A stretch of DNA of 64,000 nt from Stenotrophomonas sp. MMGLT7 (GCF_021168555.1 NZ_JAJOZS010000001.1:496001-560000); one strand, 5' to 3'. Counted from the stretch's first letter, positions 18,452-28,217 are shown. The notes: generated by a model from the letters alone, not told the origin. Made by a program: numbers and translations.

Positions 18452-19303
18452 TCACCCCTTCACGCTCCCCAGCAGCAGGCCCTGGATGTAGTAGCGCTGC
18501 AGCAGCAGGAACAAGGCCAGCACCGGGATCACCGTCACCACAGCGCCGGCCATCATCAGTTCCACGTCCATGATGTGCTCGCGCGAGAGCGTGGCCAGTG
18601 CCACCGGCAGGGTGTAGTGCTCCTGGTCGGTCAGCACGATCAGCGGCCACATGAAGTCGTTCCACGAGGCCATGAAGGTGAAGATGGTCAGCGTCACCAG
18701 CACCGGCTTGAGCATCGGCAGCACGATCTGGAAGAAGATCCGCAACTCGCCGGCGCCATCGATGCGCGCCGCCTCCAGCAGTTCGTCGGGGATGCTGCGC
18801 GCGTACTGCCGCACCAGGAAGATGCCGAACACCGTGGCCAGCGCCGGCACGATCACCCCGCCGAAGCTGTTGACCAGGTGCAGCTGCTTCATCAGCAGGA
18901 ACAGCGGCAGCATCGCCACCTGCGCCGGGATCACCAGCGCCGCCAGCAGCACCTGGAAGATGCGTTCCCTGCCGGCGAAGCGCAGCTTGGCGAAGGCGTA
19001 GCCGGCCATCGTGTTGACCAGCAGCGAGCCGAGCGTGATCGACAGCGACACCAGCAGGCTGTTGGCGAAGTTGCGCGCCATGCCGGTACGCGCCAGCAGC
19101 TCGCGGTAGTTGTCCAGCGTCGTCGCCGAGGGCAGCAGCGGCGGCGGGAAGCGGCTGGCCTCGCCGGTCGGCATGAACGACACCGACAGCATCCACAGCA
19201 GCGGTGCCAGGCTGACCAGCGACAACGCCAGCAGCGCGCCGTTCACCAGCCACCCGCTCCAGCGCGACTGCCCCGGCTCCCGATAGGCATGTCCGCGGCT
19301 CAT
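18452..19303 (-). CDS. Sugar ABC transporter permease (MalG/CarG type)
   Basis: 283-aa inner-membrane permease of the CUT1 family with six predicted helices. The EAA loop that contacts the ATPase reads DELLEAARIDGAGELRIFFQ. The N-terminus is MSRGHAYREPGQSRW, and the C-terminus GLLLGSVKG matches MalG-type proteins. The start overlaps the end of the upstream permease by 4 nt. The open frame upstream of 19303 belongs to that permease and is rejected. Confidence 0.93.
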   Translation of the reverse strand: MSRGHAYREPGQSRWSGWLVNGALLALSLVSLAPLLWMLSVSFMPTGEASRFPPPLLPSATTLDNYRELLARTGMARNFANSLLVSLSITLGSLLVNTMAGYAFAKLRFAGRERIFQVLLAALVIPAQVAMLPLFLLMKQLHLVNSFGGVIVPALATVFGIFLVRQYARSIPDELLEAARIDGAGELRIFFQIVLPMLKPVLVTLTIFTFMASWNDFMWPLIVLTDQEHYTLPVALATLSREHIMDVELMMAGAVVTVIPVLALFLLLQRYYIQGLLLGSVKG

Positions 19304-20181
19304 ACCAGCCCCTTCCTGCGACCGAAGCGCAGCATGACGGTGGTCACCGCCAGGATGATCAGGAACAACAGGAACGCCACCGCCGAGGCGCGCCCCAGGT
19401 TCCACCACTTGAAGCCTTCCTCGAACATGAAGTACAGCACGCTGACGGTGCTCTGCAGCGGGTCGCCGCGGGTCATCACGTAGGGCTCGGCGAACAGCTG
19501 GAAATAGCCGGAGATGGTGATCACCCCGACCAGCATCAGCACCGGCCCCAGCAGCGGCAGGGTGATGTGCAGGAACTGCTTCCACCTGGACGCGCCATCG
19601 ATGCGCGCGGCCTCGTACAGGTCCTGCGGGATGCCCTGCAGGCCTGCCAGCAGGATCACCATGTTGTAGCCGAAGTTCTTCCATACCGCGAACAGCATGA
19701 TCGTCGGCATGGCCCAGTTGGGATCGCCGAGCCAGTCGATCGGCGAGATGCCGACGTGGCCCAGCGCCCAGTTCACCAGGCCGTACTTGATGTGGAACAG
19801 GTAGCGCCAGATCACCGCCACCGCCACCAGCGTGGTCACCACCGGTGCGAACAGCGCGGTGCGGAACAGCGGCTTGAAGCGCGCGGCCTTGGCATTGAGC
19901 AGCAGCGCCGCGCCCAGCGACACCGCGATCGAGAGCGGCACGCCGACGATGACGAAGTAGGTGGTGTTCCACAGCGACTTCCAGAACAACGGCGTCCGCA
20001 GCAGTTCCAGATAGTTGCCCAGGCCGACGAAGCGCAGATGGCTGCTGTCGGCCAGCGCGTACAGGTCGAAGTCGGTCAGGCTCAGCACCAGCGCCGCCAG
20101 CACCGGCACGCCGAAGAACATGCCGATCACCAGCAGTGCCGGCGCGGCGAAGATCCAGCCGGCCAGGGAGCCGCGCTTCAT
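19300..20181 (-). CDS. Sugar ABC transporter permease (MalF type)
   Basis: 293-aa CUT1 permease with six predicted helices. The EAA motif is DLYEAARIDGASRWKQFLHI. The N-terminal helix region FAAPALLVIGMFFGVPVLAA is typical of the short MalF-like partners (UgpA/LacF type). It overlaps both neighbours by 4 nt, so SBP-permease-permease are translationally coupled. No ATPase gene is present in this operon. Confidence 0.93.
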   Translation of the reverse strand: MKRGSLAGWIFAAPALLVIGMFFGVPVLAALVLSLTDFDLYALADSSHLRFVGLGNYLELLRTPLFWKSLWNTTYFVIVGVPLSIAVSLGAALLLNAKAARFKPLFRTALFAPVVTTLVAVAVIWRYLFHIKYGLVNWALGHVGISPIDWLGDPNWAMPTIMLFAVWKNFGYNMVILLAGLQGIPQDLYEAARIDGASRWKQFLHITLPLLGPVLMLVGVITISGYFQLFAEPYVMTRGDPLQSTVSVLYFMFEEGFKWWNLGRASAVAFLLFLIILAVTTVMLRFGRRKGLV

Positions 20182-21497
20182 CGCACGCCTCCGGCCGCCG
20201 CGGCGGCGGACTGCCTGTCATCCACGGCCGGCTGGCCGTGCTCCTGCCGGTAGATCCAGCGGCGCTTGGCCAGGATCTCGTCGACGCGCTTGTCCAGTTC
20301 CTGCACGGCCTGCTCCTGGGTTTCGCCGCCACGCACCACCCGCTCGGTCACCAGGCGCATCTCCTGCACGATCCGCTCCCACTCCAGCACCTTGGGCGTG
20401 GCCTTCACCCGCTCCAGCTGGTCGCCGAACGCGCGCGCCAGCTCGTCGTCCATCAGCGAAGGATACTTCCAGGTACTGCGCCGCGGCGGCAGGTCGCCGA
20501 TGATCGCGTGGAAGCGCGCCTGCACCTGCGGCCGCGACAGGTACTCGATCAGCTTCCACGCCGCCTGCTTGTGCTCGGACGACCTGAAGATCACCAGGCT
20601 GGAACCGCCGGCGATGCCTGCGCCGGGACCGTCCGGCCCGGGCAGCGGCGCGGTGCCCCACTTGCCGTCCATGCCTGCCGGCTGGCGCAGGCGGAACTCG
20701 CGCACGTTCCAGGGGCCGGACAGGTAGAAGGCGTAGTAGCCGTTGAAGAACTCGTACCAGACGTTGGAGATCTGCGCCTCGGACACCTTGGGCGCCCAGC
20801 CCTGCTGGTACATGTTGTCGTAGAACGCCAGCGCCTTGCGGAAGCCGGGACTGCGGAAGTTGCCGTAGTTGTCGTTGTCGCGCAGCAGCGGGTCGTCCTG
20901 CTGCAGCGCGAAGGAGAGCTGCTGCTCGAACTCGTTGAGCGGCATCAGGATCGCGTAGCGGTCGCGGCCGACGTGGCGCTTGACCGCTGCCAGCACCTGC
21001 TCCATCTCCGCCCAGGTCTTCGGCGGCTCGGCGTAGCCGGCCTCGCGCAGGATGTCCTTGCGGTAGAACAGCAGGCGCGTGTCCACGTACCAGGGCACGC
21101 CGTAGAGCGTGCCGTCGACGACGTTGGTGTCCCAGACCCCGGGGAAATAGTCGGCCGGGTCGACCACCTGCGAACGCGCCACGTAGGGCTGCAGCGGCTC
21201 CAGCGTGTCGAGCACCGCCATCTCCGGCAGCCAGGTGTTGCCCAGCTGGCACACGTCCGGCAGTCCATCGGCGGCGAAGGCGGTCAGCAGCTTCTCGTGC
21301 GCGGCCGTCATCGGGATGTTCTGCACGTCGACGCGGATGCCCGGGTTCTCTTTCTCGAAATCGGCGACCAGTTCGGTCACCACCTCCGCCTCACGGCCCA
21401 TGGCCCAGAAGCGGATGGTCTCGCCGGGCGACGGACGCCCGCATCCCGCCGCCCCCAGGCACAGGACGGTCAGCAGCATCGTTCTCAGGCTGCGCAT
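20178..21497 (-). CDS. Sugar ABC transporter substrate-binding lipoprotein
   Basis: 439-aa family-1 extracellular solute-binding protein. The N-terminus MRSLRTMLLTVLCLGAAGC has a short hydrophobic stretch ending in AAGC, suggesting a lipoprotein. Family features are IRFWAMGREAEVVTELVADF, 'YGVPWYVDTRLLFYRKD' and a WKLIEYLSRP segment near the C-terminus. The ligand is probably an oligosaccharide released by the GH144-like enzyme encoded 2 nt upstream. Confidence 0.92.
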   Translation of the reverse strand: MRSLRTMLLTVLCLGAAGCGRPSPGETIRFWAMGREAEVVTELVADFEKENPGIRVDVQNIPMTAAHEKLLTAFAADGLPDVCQLGNTWLPEMAVLDTLEPLQPYVARSQVVDPADYFPGVWDTNVVDGTLYGVPWYVDTRLLFYRKDILREAGYAEPPKTWAEMEQVLAAVKRHVGRDRYAILMPLNEFEQQLSFALQQDDPLLRDNDNYGNFRSPGFRKALAFYDNMYQQGWAPKVSEAQISNVWYEFFNGYYAFYLSGPWNVREFRLRQPAGMDGKWGTAPLPGPDGPGAGIAGGSSLVIFRSSEHKQAAWKLIEYLSRPQVQARFHAIIGDLPPRRSTWKYPSLMDDELARAFGDQLERVKATPKVLEWERIVQEMRLVTERVVRGGETQEQAVQELDKRVDEILAKRRWIYRQEHGQPAVDDRQSAAAAAGGVR

Positions 21498-21499
21498 GC

Positions 21500-23110
21500 C
21501 TATTCCGGCTTCTGCCGCTGCTGGACGTTCTGCTGCGCTTCGGCGGCGGCAGCGCGCGACTCCGCGATGCCGATCGCGCGCGCCGCGGCGGCCTGCTCGT
21601 CCTTCTGCGGCAGCGGCGGCTCCTCGCCTTCCGGGGTCAGCCAGCCGCCGCTGAAGCCGGCCCGTTCCAGGCCGCGGCGGACGTAGCGGTTCTTCTTCAT
21701 CACGTTCCAGACGAACTCGTTGCGGTAGTTGGCGATCATCGTCAGGATCGGCCCCTGGTCGATGGCGATGTAGTCGCTGGCCACCCAGCCCTTGCCCGGC
21801 ACCAGCCGCCCGGTCTTGAGCGGGATGTCGTAGTCGAAGCTGGGATTGAACGAGTCCAGGAAGCCGTAGCTGGAGTAGATGTAGTCGCCGAAGCGCTTGT
21901 GCATCTCCTGCGTGGCCGGGATCACCACCTCCGGCGCGAACACGATCGAGGACACCGCCGCGGTAGGCGCGATGGTGCCGTCGTCGAAGTTCTCGCGCAG
22001 GCCCGCGCCGCGCGAGGAATAGTGGCGGAACTCGCGCATCTCGCCGCGGTAGGCCTGCTGGGTGTTCTGCGGGCCGTCGCTGGCGGTCAGGCCCCAGACG
22101 TTCTCGCCGTAGCCCTTCCACTGCTTCGGGTTGTCGATGGCGTAGTCGCGCTGGGCCAGCGCGGCGCGGCGGCTGTTGAGGAAGTAGTCGATGCCGCGCT
22201 CGCGCATGTACTGGTCCTGGATGTCGCGGAAATCGATCCAGACATGGCTGTACTGGTGGCCGAACAGCGGGCCGAAGGACAGGTACTCCTGCCCCTGGTA
22301 CACGCCCCAGTCGTTATTGTAGGTGCGCGTCCACACCGTCCAGGCATCGGGGCTGACCGGGTGCGTCGGCGAGCCCAGGGCGAGGATGTAGGTCATCATC
22401 GCCTCGTTGTAGCCCATCCAGTCGTGCTCGATGAAGCCGCTTTCCGGGAACCAGCCCATCGAGATCAGCGGCTTGCGCTGCTGCAGCCAGGTCCAGTCCA
22501 CGCGCCGGTACAGGGTGTCGGCGATCTGGCGGATCTCCTTCTCGCGCGCATCGTCGCCGTCGTAGTAGGACTGCGCGAACAGCACGCCCATCAGCAGCAG
22601 CGCGGTGTCCACGCTGGAAAGCTCCACCCAGCTGTCGTAGCGGCGACCGTCCTGCATGTCCAGGAAGTGGTAGTAGAAACCGCGGTAGCCGGCCCTGCCG
22701 GTGCGCTGCGGCCCCATCGGCAGGTCGCGGAAGAAGCGCAGCGTGGTCAGGGTGCGGTCCACCGCCTGGTTGCGGCTGACCCAGCCGTTCTCGATCCCGA
22801 TCGGGTAAGCGGTCAGGGCGAAGCCCACCGAGGCGATGGATGCGAACGGCCGCGACGGGAAACGGTCGGGGGTGAGCCCGTTGACCTCGTTGGTGGTATC
22901 CCAGAAGAACTGGAAGGTACGCCGCTCGATGTCGGAGAACAGCGGTGGCAGCTCGGGCTTTACCGGCCTGGGGGGAAGCTCGGCTTCGATGAGGATCACC
23001 TGGATCTTTCTGCTTTCCTGCGACGGCTGGCGATCCTGGCAAGACGCCAGCACGAACATGCCGGCGAGGGCCAGCAACATGGGAAACAAGCGGGTGGATC
23101 GGAAAGCCAT
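21500..23110 (-). CDS. GH144/PF10091 glycoamylase-like lipoprotein (probable beta-1,2-glucan hydrolase)
   Basis: 536-aa lipoprotein: MAFRSTRLFPMLLALAGMF runs into the lipobox LASC. The PF10091 domain occupies roughly residues 60-510, with ERRTFQFFWDTTNEVNGLTP, FPSRPFASIASVGFALTAYP, DWMGYNEAMMTYILALGSPT and 'SFNPSFDYDIPL'. Characterised members of this family (CAZy GH144) act on beta-1,2-glucans as endo-glucanases or sophorose-releasing exo-enzymes. Substrate here is inferred from the family only. First gene of an operon with the binding protein and permeases, and a LacI-type operator overlaps its promoter region. Confidence 0.85.
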   Translation of the reverse strand: MAFRSTRLFPMLLALAGMFVLASCQDRQPSQESRKIQVILIEAELPPRPVKPELPPLFSDIERRTFQFFWDTTNEVNGLTPDRFPSRPFASIASVGFALTAYPIGIENGWVSRNQAVDRTLTTLRFFRDLPMGPQRTGRAGYRGFYYHFLDMQDGRRYDSWVELSSVDTALLLMGVLFAQSYYDGDDAREKEIRQIADTLYRRVDWTWLQQRKPLISMGWFPESGFIEHDWMGYNEAMMTYILALGSPTHPVSPDAWTVWTRTYNNDWGVYQGQEYLSFGPLFGHQYSHVWIDFRDIQDQYMRERGIDYFLNSRRAALAQRDYAIDNPKQWKGYGENVWGLTASDGPQNTQQAYRGEMREFRHYSSRGAGLRENFDDGTIAPTAAVSSIVFAPEVVIPATQEMHKRFGDYIYSSYGFLDSFNPSFDYDIPLKTGRLVPGKGWVASDYIAIDQGPILTMIANYRNEFVWNVMKKNRYVRRGLERAGFSGGWLTPEGEEPPLPQKDEQAAAARAIGIAESRAAAAEAQQNVQQRQKPE

Positions 23111-23125
23111 CAGGATCGGACCCCG

Positions 23126-23139
23126 TGGAAACGATTACA
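23126..23139. promoter_or_regulatory. LacI-type operator upstream of the GH144-like operon
   Basis: TGGAAACGATTACA matches 12 of 14 positions of TGTAAACGCTTACA found upstream of lacI (27441). It ends 16 nt before the start codon at 23110, a typical repressor position. Confidence 0.6.
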
Positions 23140-23254
23140 TAATAACGTAGCAATGCGCCACGCCTGCGATGTCCGCAAACGCATGCCCGGTGGGCATGTC
23201 GCGGGCGCGATGCCGCCGCCTAGGCGGCGGCATCGGAGGTGCGGTCCGGGCGGC

Positions 23255-26245
23255 TTACCAGTCCAGCCCCAGCGACAGCTTGGCCGTGCGGGTGACGTAC
23301 TGGTTGTAGCCTGTGTAGCTGTCCGCATCCCAGTCCACGCTGTAGCTGTCGAAATTCTTCCAGTTGAAGACGTTGAGCAGGTCCAGCCGCATCTTCAGCT
23401 TCAGGTTGGAACCGGTGTCCCACACCTTCTGCGCCGCCAGATCCAGCTGCTTGAAGCCAAGCGCGTGATCCGGATGGTACTGGCGGATGCGGCACTGCGT
23501 GTTGTCGTCGTTCGGGCAGTAGGTGGTGTAGTAGTACTCGGGCGTGGCCAGCGTCAGCTTCCCGGAGAACGTGGTGTCCCAGGGGCCGTCGGCCACCCCG
23601 CTGACGACCAGCCGATGACGCGCAAGCCCGCCGGAGGTGAACCAGCCGTAGTCGGCCAGCGTCGCGTAGTCCAGCGCATAGTGTTCGCCGAACTGGCGGT
23701 TCTCCTTGGCGTCGCTGTAGGTGTAGGCCACGTTCAGGCTCCACGGCGAAGACGAGGTATAGGGCTTTTCCAACCCGACCAGCAGCGAGTTGTTGCGCGT
23801 CTCGATTCCGTTCGTCCCCAGGATCAGCGAACCGTAGCCCGGGATGCCGTAGCCCCAGGGCGACCCGGAGATCGTGCCATCGGCGAAGAAGCTGCCATCC
23901 GGGAGCCGGTTGCCCAGCAGGTAGGCGAAGCCGTCCTTGGAAACGATGCGCTGCAGCGTCACCGAGCTGTTCCAGTCGTACCCGAACATCTGGAAGGTAT
24001 CGCGGATACCGATGCTGAACTGGTCCGAATACGGGACCTTCAGATTGTTCGCCAGCAGGTCGACCTCGCGTCCGGTTGCCGAGTTGCCCGCCACCAGCGC
24101 CTCGAGCGTGGCCTGGTCACGCAGCGATTCGTCCCAGGCCAAGCACCTGCCGCTGCCGACCGTGCAGGAATGGAGGGCCGTGTCGACCTGGTAGCCATAG
24201 CTGCCGAAGGTCGCCTTGGTCTGCTCCAGCGCCAGGTAGTCGAACAGGTTGCGGTCGTAGGAACGGCCCGCGCCGCCGAACAGCACGTGGCGCTCGTCGC
24301 CCGAAAGGTCATAGGAGAATCCCAGGCGCGGCTGCCAGGCATCCTTGAAAGCCTTGCGATTGCTTCCAGTGCTGATGTAGTCGGAGATATTGATGCCGCC
24401 CAGCGCCAGCGTGTCGGCGTAGGTCTGGCCTGCGGCGGCGTTGGGATCCTGGCTGTAGATGGCCGCCACCACGTCCGGGTCGGTCACCGCATCCAGGTAG
24501 CTGGGCGTCTTCTCGTAGTCCCAGCGCAGACCCAGGTTCAGCGTCAGCCTGTCGGTGACCTGCCAGTCGTCCTGGATATAGATGCCGAACTGCTTGCTCT
24601 TGGACTCCAGCTGGCCGCCGCTGGTGCCGCTGAAGCCGGAAGCGAAGCTGATGTAGTACGGAATCTCGGTGCTTTCGTTGATGTCGTAGTAGTACTGAGG
24701 GTTGTAGGGCTGCTGCTCCAGCGTATTGAGCTTCACCTGCTTGTACTTCACGCCCATCTTCAGCGTGTGGTTGTCCCAGCCGGAGAAGGTCAGGTCGTTC
24801 TGGAACGAATAGCCGTCCTGGCCCTTGTCCTGGTAGCCGCCCGAGCCGGAGCCGGTCGCGAGGATCAGATTCCCGGTATTGCTGGTGCCGTCGGTCAGCA
24901 CGTAGCCATTGCCGAAGCTGTTGGGCTCCATCGCCCAGAAGGCCTTCTCGTAGGTCACATGGGCGTCGTTGAGCCAGTCACCGGCCGTCAGCTGCCAGCG
25001 CAGGTCGATGCGGGTCTCGTTCACCCTGGTGTCGGTCGCATACGACTCGGTGTTCTGGTCGCCGACGTTGCCCAGACCCTTCTCCTCGCGGCGCTTGACC
25101 GTCAGCTCGAGCAGGTTGTCCTGGTTGATCGACCAGTCGATCTTGCCGAAGTACAGGTCCTCGTGGAACGGCACGGTGCTGTTGCGCACCGACGACTGCA
25201 GGAACGCCGGCAGCTCGGAGACGTCGTAGCCCTGCCCCGGGAACACGTCCTTGGGCGACGTATAGTCCTTGCCCTCGTAGGTCACGAAGAAGTGGGCAAC
25301 GTCCTTGACGATGGGGCCGCCGAACGCGAAACCGTACTGCTCGTCCTTGGAGCGTTCCTTCTGGCCCTGGGTCTTCTCGCTTTCCTTGGTCGCACGCAGG
25401 TCGGTGTTGCTGTAATCCCAGAAGAAGCTGCCGTGGAACTCGTTGGTGCCGGAACGGGTCACCGCGGAAACCGCGGCGCTGCTCAGCTGGTCGTACTCGG
25501 CCTTGTAGTTGGAGGTGATGACCTTGTACTCGCCGATCGCCAGCTGCGGGAACGGGTTGCCGCGGCTTGAATCCTGGCCGGTGATGCCGCCCTGCAGCAC
25601 ATAGTTCTTCTGGCCGACGCCATCGATGAAGACATTGATGTTGCTCGAACTCTGCGCGCCCGATTGCAGCTTGGTGGAGCCATCGCTCGGATTGGTCTCG
25701 AAGCGCATGCCCGGCACGGTGTCGGCGAAAGCCAGGAAGTTGCGCGAGGTCTGCGGCAACGCCTCAATCTGGCGCGTGCTCACGTAGGCGGCCACTTCCG
25801 AGGTCTTGGTCTCCACCACCGTCGGGGCCAGGACCTGCACCGTATCCAGCGTGGTGGCAGGGCCGGTCGCGCCGGTCTCGGCCACGCCGCCCACGCCCAG
25901 GTCGAGCGTGGCGACCTGGCCGACCTGCACGGTCACGTTCTGCGAGCGGGTCTTGCCGTCGGCGCTGACGTCGATGCGGTAGCTGCCCGGCGGCAGGCCG
26001 GCGACGGAGTAGTTGCCGTTGGCGCCGGACTGCACGCTGCGGGTCAGGCCGGTGGCGAGGTTGGTGGCGGTGACGGTGGCGGCCGCGGCCGGCGCCGAAT
26101 CGAGGCTGACCTGGCCGCGGATGGTGGCCGCGGTGCTCTGCGCGAAGGCAGGCGCCGCGCCCAGCAGCAGGCAGCTGGCCAGGGCGCAGCTCAGCAATCG
26201 GCGGGCGGGATGTCTGCGGTGATTCGAGTTTTCATCGTGGTTCAT
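23255..26245 (-). CDS. Oar-like TonB-dependent receptor with carboxypeptidase-regulatory domain
   Basis: 996-aa outer-membrane receptor. After a basic N-terminus comes a signal peptide ending APAFAQ. An Ig-like CarboxypepD_reg domain follows (about 38-115; TIRGQVSLDSAPAAAATVTA, 'PPGSYRIDVSADG'). A TonB-box-like TLDTVQVLAP precedes the plug domain and a 22-strand-type barrel ending LSLGLDW. The start at 26245 has GGGAGGGG upstream, and the Met at 26281 is rejected. Its position between lacI and the GH144-like operon suggests it imports the oligo- or polysaccharide handled by this locus. Confidence 0.9.
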   Translation of the reverse strand: MNHDENSNHRRHPARRLLSCALASCLLLGAAPAFAQSTAATIRGQVSLDSAPAAAATVTATNLATGLTRSVQSGANGNYSVAGLPPGSYRIDVSADGKTRSQNVTVQVGQVATLDLGVGGVAETGATGPATTLDTVQVLAPTVVETKTSEVAAYVSTRQIEALPQTSRNFLAFADTVPGMRFETNPSDGSTKLQSGAQSSSNINVFIDGVGQKNYVLQGGITGQDSSRGNPFPQLAIGEYKVITSNYKAEYDQLSSAAVSAVTRSGTNEFHGSFFWDYSNTDLRATKESEKTQGQKERSKDEQYGFAFGGPIVKDVAHFFVTYEGKDYTSPKDVFPGQGYDVSELPAFLQSSVRNSTVPFHEDLYFGKIDWSINQDNLLELTVKRREEKGLGNVGDQNTESYATDTRVNETRIDLRWQLTAGDWLNDAHVTYEKAFWAMEPNSFGNGYVLTDGTSNTGNLILATGSGSGGYQDKGQDGYSFQNDLTFSGWDNHTLKMGVKYKQVKLNTLEQQPYNPQYYYDINESTEIPYYISFASGFSGTSGGQLESKSKQFGIYIQDDWQVTDRLTLNLGLRWDYEKTPSYLDAVTDPDVVAAIYSQDPNAAAGQTYADTLALGGINISDYISTGSNRKAFKDAWQPRLGFSYDLSGDERHVLFGGAGRSYDRNLFDYLALEQTKATFGSYGYQVDTALHSCTVGSGRCLAWDESLRDQATLEALVAGNSATGREVDLLANNLKVPYSDQFSIGIRDTFQMFGYDWNSSVTLQRIVSKDGFAYLLGNRLPDGSFFADGTISGSPWGYGIPGYGSLILGTNGIETRNNSLLVGLEKPYTSSSPWSLNVAYTYSDAKENRQFGEHYALDYATLADYGWFTSGGLARHRLVVSGVADGPWDTTFSGKLTLATPEYYYTTYCPNDDNTQCRIRQYHPDHALGFKQLDLAAQKVWDTGSNLKLKMRLDLLNVFNWKNFDSYSVDWDADSYTGYNQYVTRTAKLSLGLDW

Positions 26246-26365
26246 GACATTCCCCTCCCAGGGTAGTGGCTTGCATTTCATGTTGCGGTTGCTCGGGTGG
26301 TCGGCCAGGCATTGGCCATGAATCGTTGGAGGTAGGGTTCGGCGGCTGCGCCGCTCTGGGTATGG

Positions 26366-27400
26366 TCAGGGCCGGCTCGCGGCGGGGACGTGCGCGGCAC
26401 TCGATGACCGCACGATCAGTTCGGGCATCAGGTCGCGGCGCTCGCCTTCGGTGGAATCGTGTTGGATCAGCTCCAGCAGTCGGCGCATGGCCTGTTCGCC
26501 GAGGTCGGCGATATTGACCCGCATGGTCGTCAACGGCGGATCAACGAGACGCGCCAGCGGGATGTCGTCGAATCCGGCAAGCGCCACGTCGTGCGGCACG
26601 CGCTTGCCGGCATGGGTGAGAGCGAACAGGCAGCCCAGCGCCATCATGTCGTTGGCGGCGAACACGGCATCGGGCAGGTCGCCGGATGCGAGCAGCTCCT
26701 GGCCGGCGCGGTGGCCGGAGGCCTCGGTGAAATCGCCCGCCAGTTCGCGTCCCCGCGCGCCCTCGCCGGCATGGCCGGCGATCACTTCGCGGAAGCCGCG
26801 GCGGCGCTCGCGCGCATCGAAGTTGATCTCCGGCCCGCCGATGAAGGCGATGTCGCGGTGCCCGAGCGCCAGCAGGTGCGCGGTCATCGCCACCGCGCCG
26901 GCATGGTTGTCCACGCTCAGCACCGGATAGCTGGCTCCCTCGTCGAGCTGGGTGTTGATCAGCACCGCCGGCAGCGACTGCGGCAGGTTGTCGGTGAGGA
27001 AGCCGGGCTGGTCCGCATACGGCGAAAGCACCAGCAGGCCGTCCACGCGCCCGCGCATCGAGCGCAGCGCGCGGCCCTGCGCTTCCGGCGCGCCATGGTA
27101 GCTGGACACCAGCAGGTGCCAGTCGTGCGCCCGCGCCGCCGTCTCGATGCCGCGGATCAGTTCGGAGAAGAATTCGCCATGCAGCTCCGGCAGCACCACG
27201 CCGATGGTCTGGGTACTGCGGCTGCTCAGGCTGCGCGCGGCGGCATGCGGGGTATAGCGCAGGCGCTCGGCCACGGCCATGACATGCAGGCGCACGGCCT
27301 CGGCCACGTTCTCGTGGCCGTTCATGGCCCGCGACACCGTGGCGACTGAGACACGCGCCTCGCGCGCCACGTCCTTGATGGTGACTCCCGCTTTCCTCAC
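26366..27400 (-). CDS. LacI-family transcriptional regulator
   Basis: About 344-aa repressor. The helix-turn-helix VTIKDVAREARVSVATVSRA is at the N-terminus and is followed by the hinge HAAARSLSSRS. A periplasmic-binding-protein-like sensor domain includes VVLPELHGEFFSELIRGIE and ALAGFDDIPLARLVDPPLTT. GTG at 27400 has GGAGG 8 nt upstream, and another GTG at 27415 would add five residues. It probably senses a sugar or oligosaccharide of the adjacent locus. The operator at 27441 is immediately upstream, consistent with autoregulation. Confidence 0.92.
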   Translation of the reverse strand: MRKAGVTIKDVAREARVSVATVSRAMNGHENVAEAVRLHVMAVAERLRYTPHAAARSLSSRSTQTIGVVLPELHGEFFSELIRGIETAARAHDWHLLVSSYHGAPEAQGRALRSMRGRVDGLLVLSPYADQPGFLTDNLPQSLPAVLINTQLDEGASYPVLSVDNHAGAVAMTAHLLALGHRDIAFIGGPEINFDARERRRGFREVIAGHAGEGARGRELAGDFTEASGHRAGQELLASGDLPDAVFAANDMMALGCLFALTHAGKRVPHDVALAGFDDIPLARLVDPPLTTMRVNIADLGEQAMRRLLELIQHDSTEGERRDLMPELIVRSSSAAHVPAASRP

Positions 27401-27440
27401 ACCGCCGCCCTCCACGGTAGCGAACAGGAACGACGCGGAC

Positions 27441-27454
27441 TGTAAACGCTTACA
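27441..27454. promoter_or_regulatory. LacI-type operator upstream of lacI
   Basis: TGTAAACGCTTACA is a near-perfect palindrome around a central CG, the classical shape of LacI/GalR-family sites. It is 26-40 nt upstream of the candidate lacI starts. Related sites occur at 7541 and 23126. Confidence 0.75.
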
Positions 27455-27636
27455 TGCGCGATCGGAACCCCTACCTTCGGGGTATATGAAAACCCTGTCC
27501 CTTCAATGGTTCGAAGCGGGAATACGGGGAGAATCAAGCTGCCGCACAACGTCAAATTGCGCGCATCTTACGTCAAACCCGAGGTGCAACGCCCTGACGT
27601 GCGACAGGAAAACCGGCGCTGCGACACTGGGACGCG

Positions 27637-27921
27637 TCAGCTGGCGGGCGGCGGCTCGGCGTGGATGGACAGGGCGTGGATGTCGCTCTGCATCATTTCC
27701 CCCAGCGCGGCGTATACCGCGCGATGCCGGGCCAGCGGCGACATGCCGGCGAACGCCGGGCTGACGATCGCCACGTTGAAGTGCCCGCGCCCATCGCGTG
27801 CCCCGGCATGGCCGGCGTGGCGATGACTGTCGTCCACGACCTCCAGCGCCACCGGCGAGAACGCCGCCTGCAGTGCCTGGCGGATGCGCTCCACCCGCGT
27901 GCCGGGATCGGCCGCGGTCAT
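27637..27921 (-). CDS. bolA: BolA-family protein
   Basis: 94-aa BolA-like protein. Family features are the N-terminal helix [20 protein letters not shown], the [20 protein letters not shown] block with conserved histidines, and C-terminal [16 protein letters not shown]. BolA proteins pair with monothiol glutaredoxins in Fe-S handling. The start at 27921 overlaps the stop of the yciI-like gene by 4 nt. Confidence 0.92.
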   Translation of the reverse strand: MTAADPGTRVERIRQALQAAFSPVALEVVDDSHRHAGHAGARDGRGHFNVAIVSPAFAGMSPLARHRAVYAALGEMMQSDIHALSIHAEPPPAS

Positions 27922-28217
27922 GGCAGGACCTTGCGGAACGGCCTTACCTGCACTCTCACGTAGACCCCGGCAGACAGGTAGGGATCGGCATCGGCCCAGG
28001 TGCGCGCCGCCTCCAGCGACTCGAACTCGGCCACCACCACGCTGCCGCTGAAGCCCGCCGCGCCCGGATCCTCGGCGTCGATCGCCGGACACGGCCCGGC
28101 CAGCAGCAGGCGTCCTGCATCCTGCAGCGCATGCAGCCGCGCCAGGTGCGCCGCCCGCGCCTCGCGGCGCGCGTCCAGCACATCCTGTCCGTCATAACCC
28201 TCGATCACGTACCACAC
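27918..28217 (-). CDS. YciI-family protein
   Basis: 99-aa protein of the YCII dimeric alpha+beta barrel family: [39 protein letters not shown], and '[20 protein letters not shown]'. It starts with GTG preceded by AAAGGAG. The family contains putative enzymes without an agreed reaction. It is translationally coupled to bolA. Confidence 0.9.
   Translation of the reverse strand: MWYVIEGYDGQDVLDARREARAAHLARLHALQDAGRLLLAGPCPAIDAEDPGAAGFSGSVVVAEFESLEAARTWADADPYLSAGVYVRVQVRPFRKVLP

Noticed and set aside
21899-25570. 1223-codon plus-strand ORF opposite the GH144-like gene and TonB receptor
   Set aside because: Mirror of two conserved minus-strand genes, with no signal, fold or ribosome-binding support.
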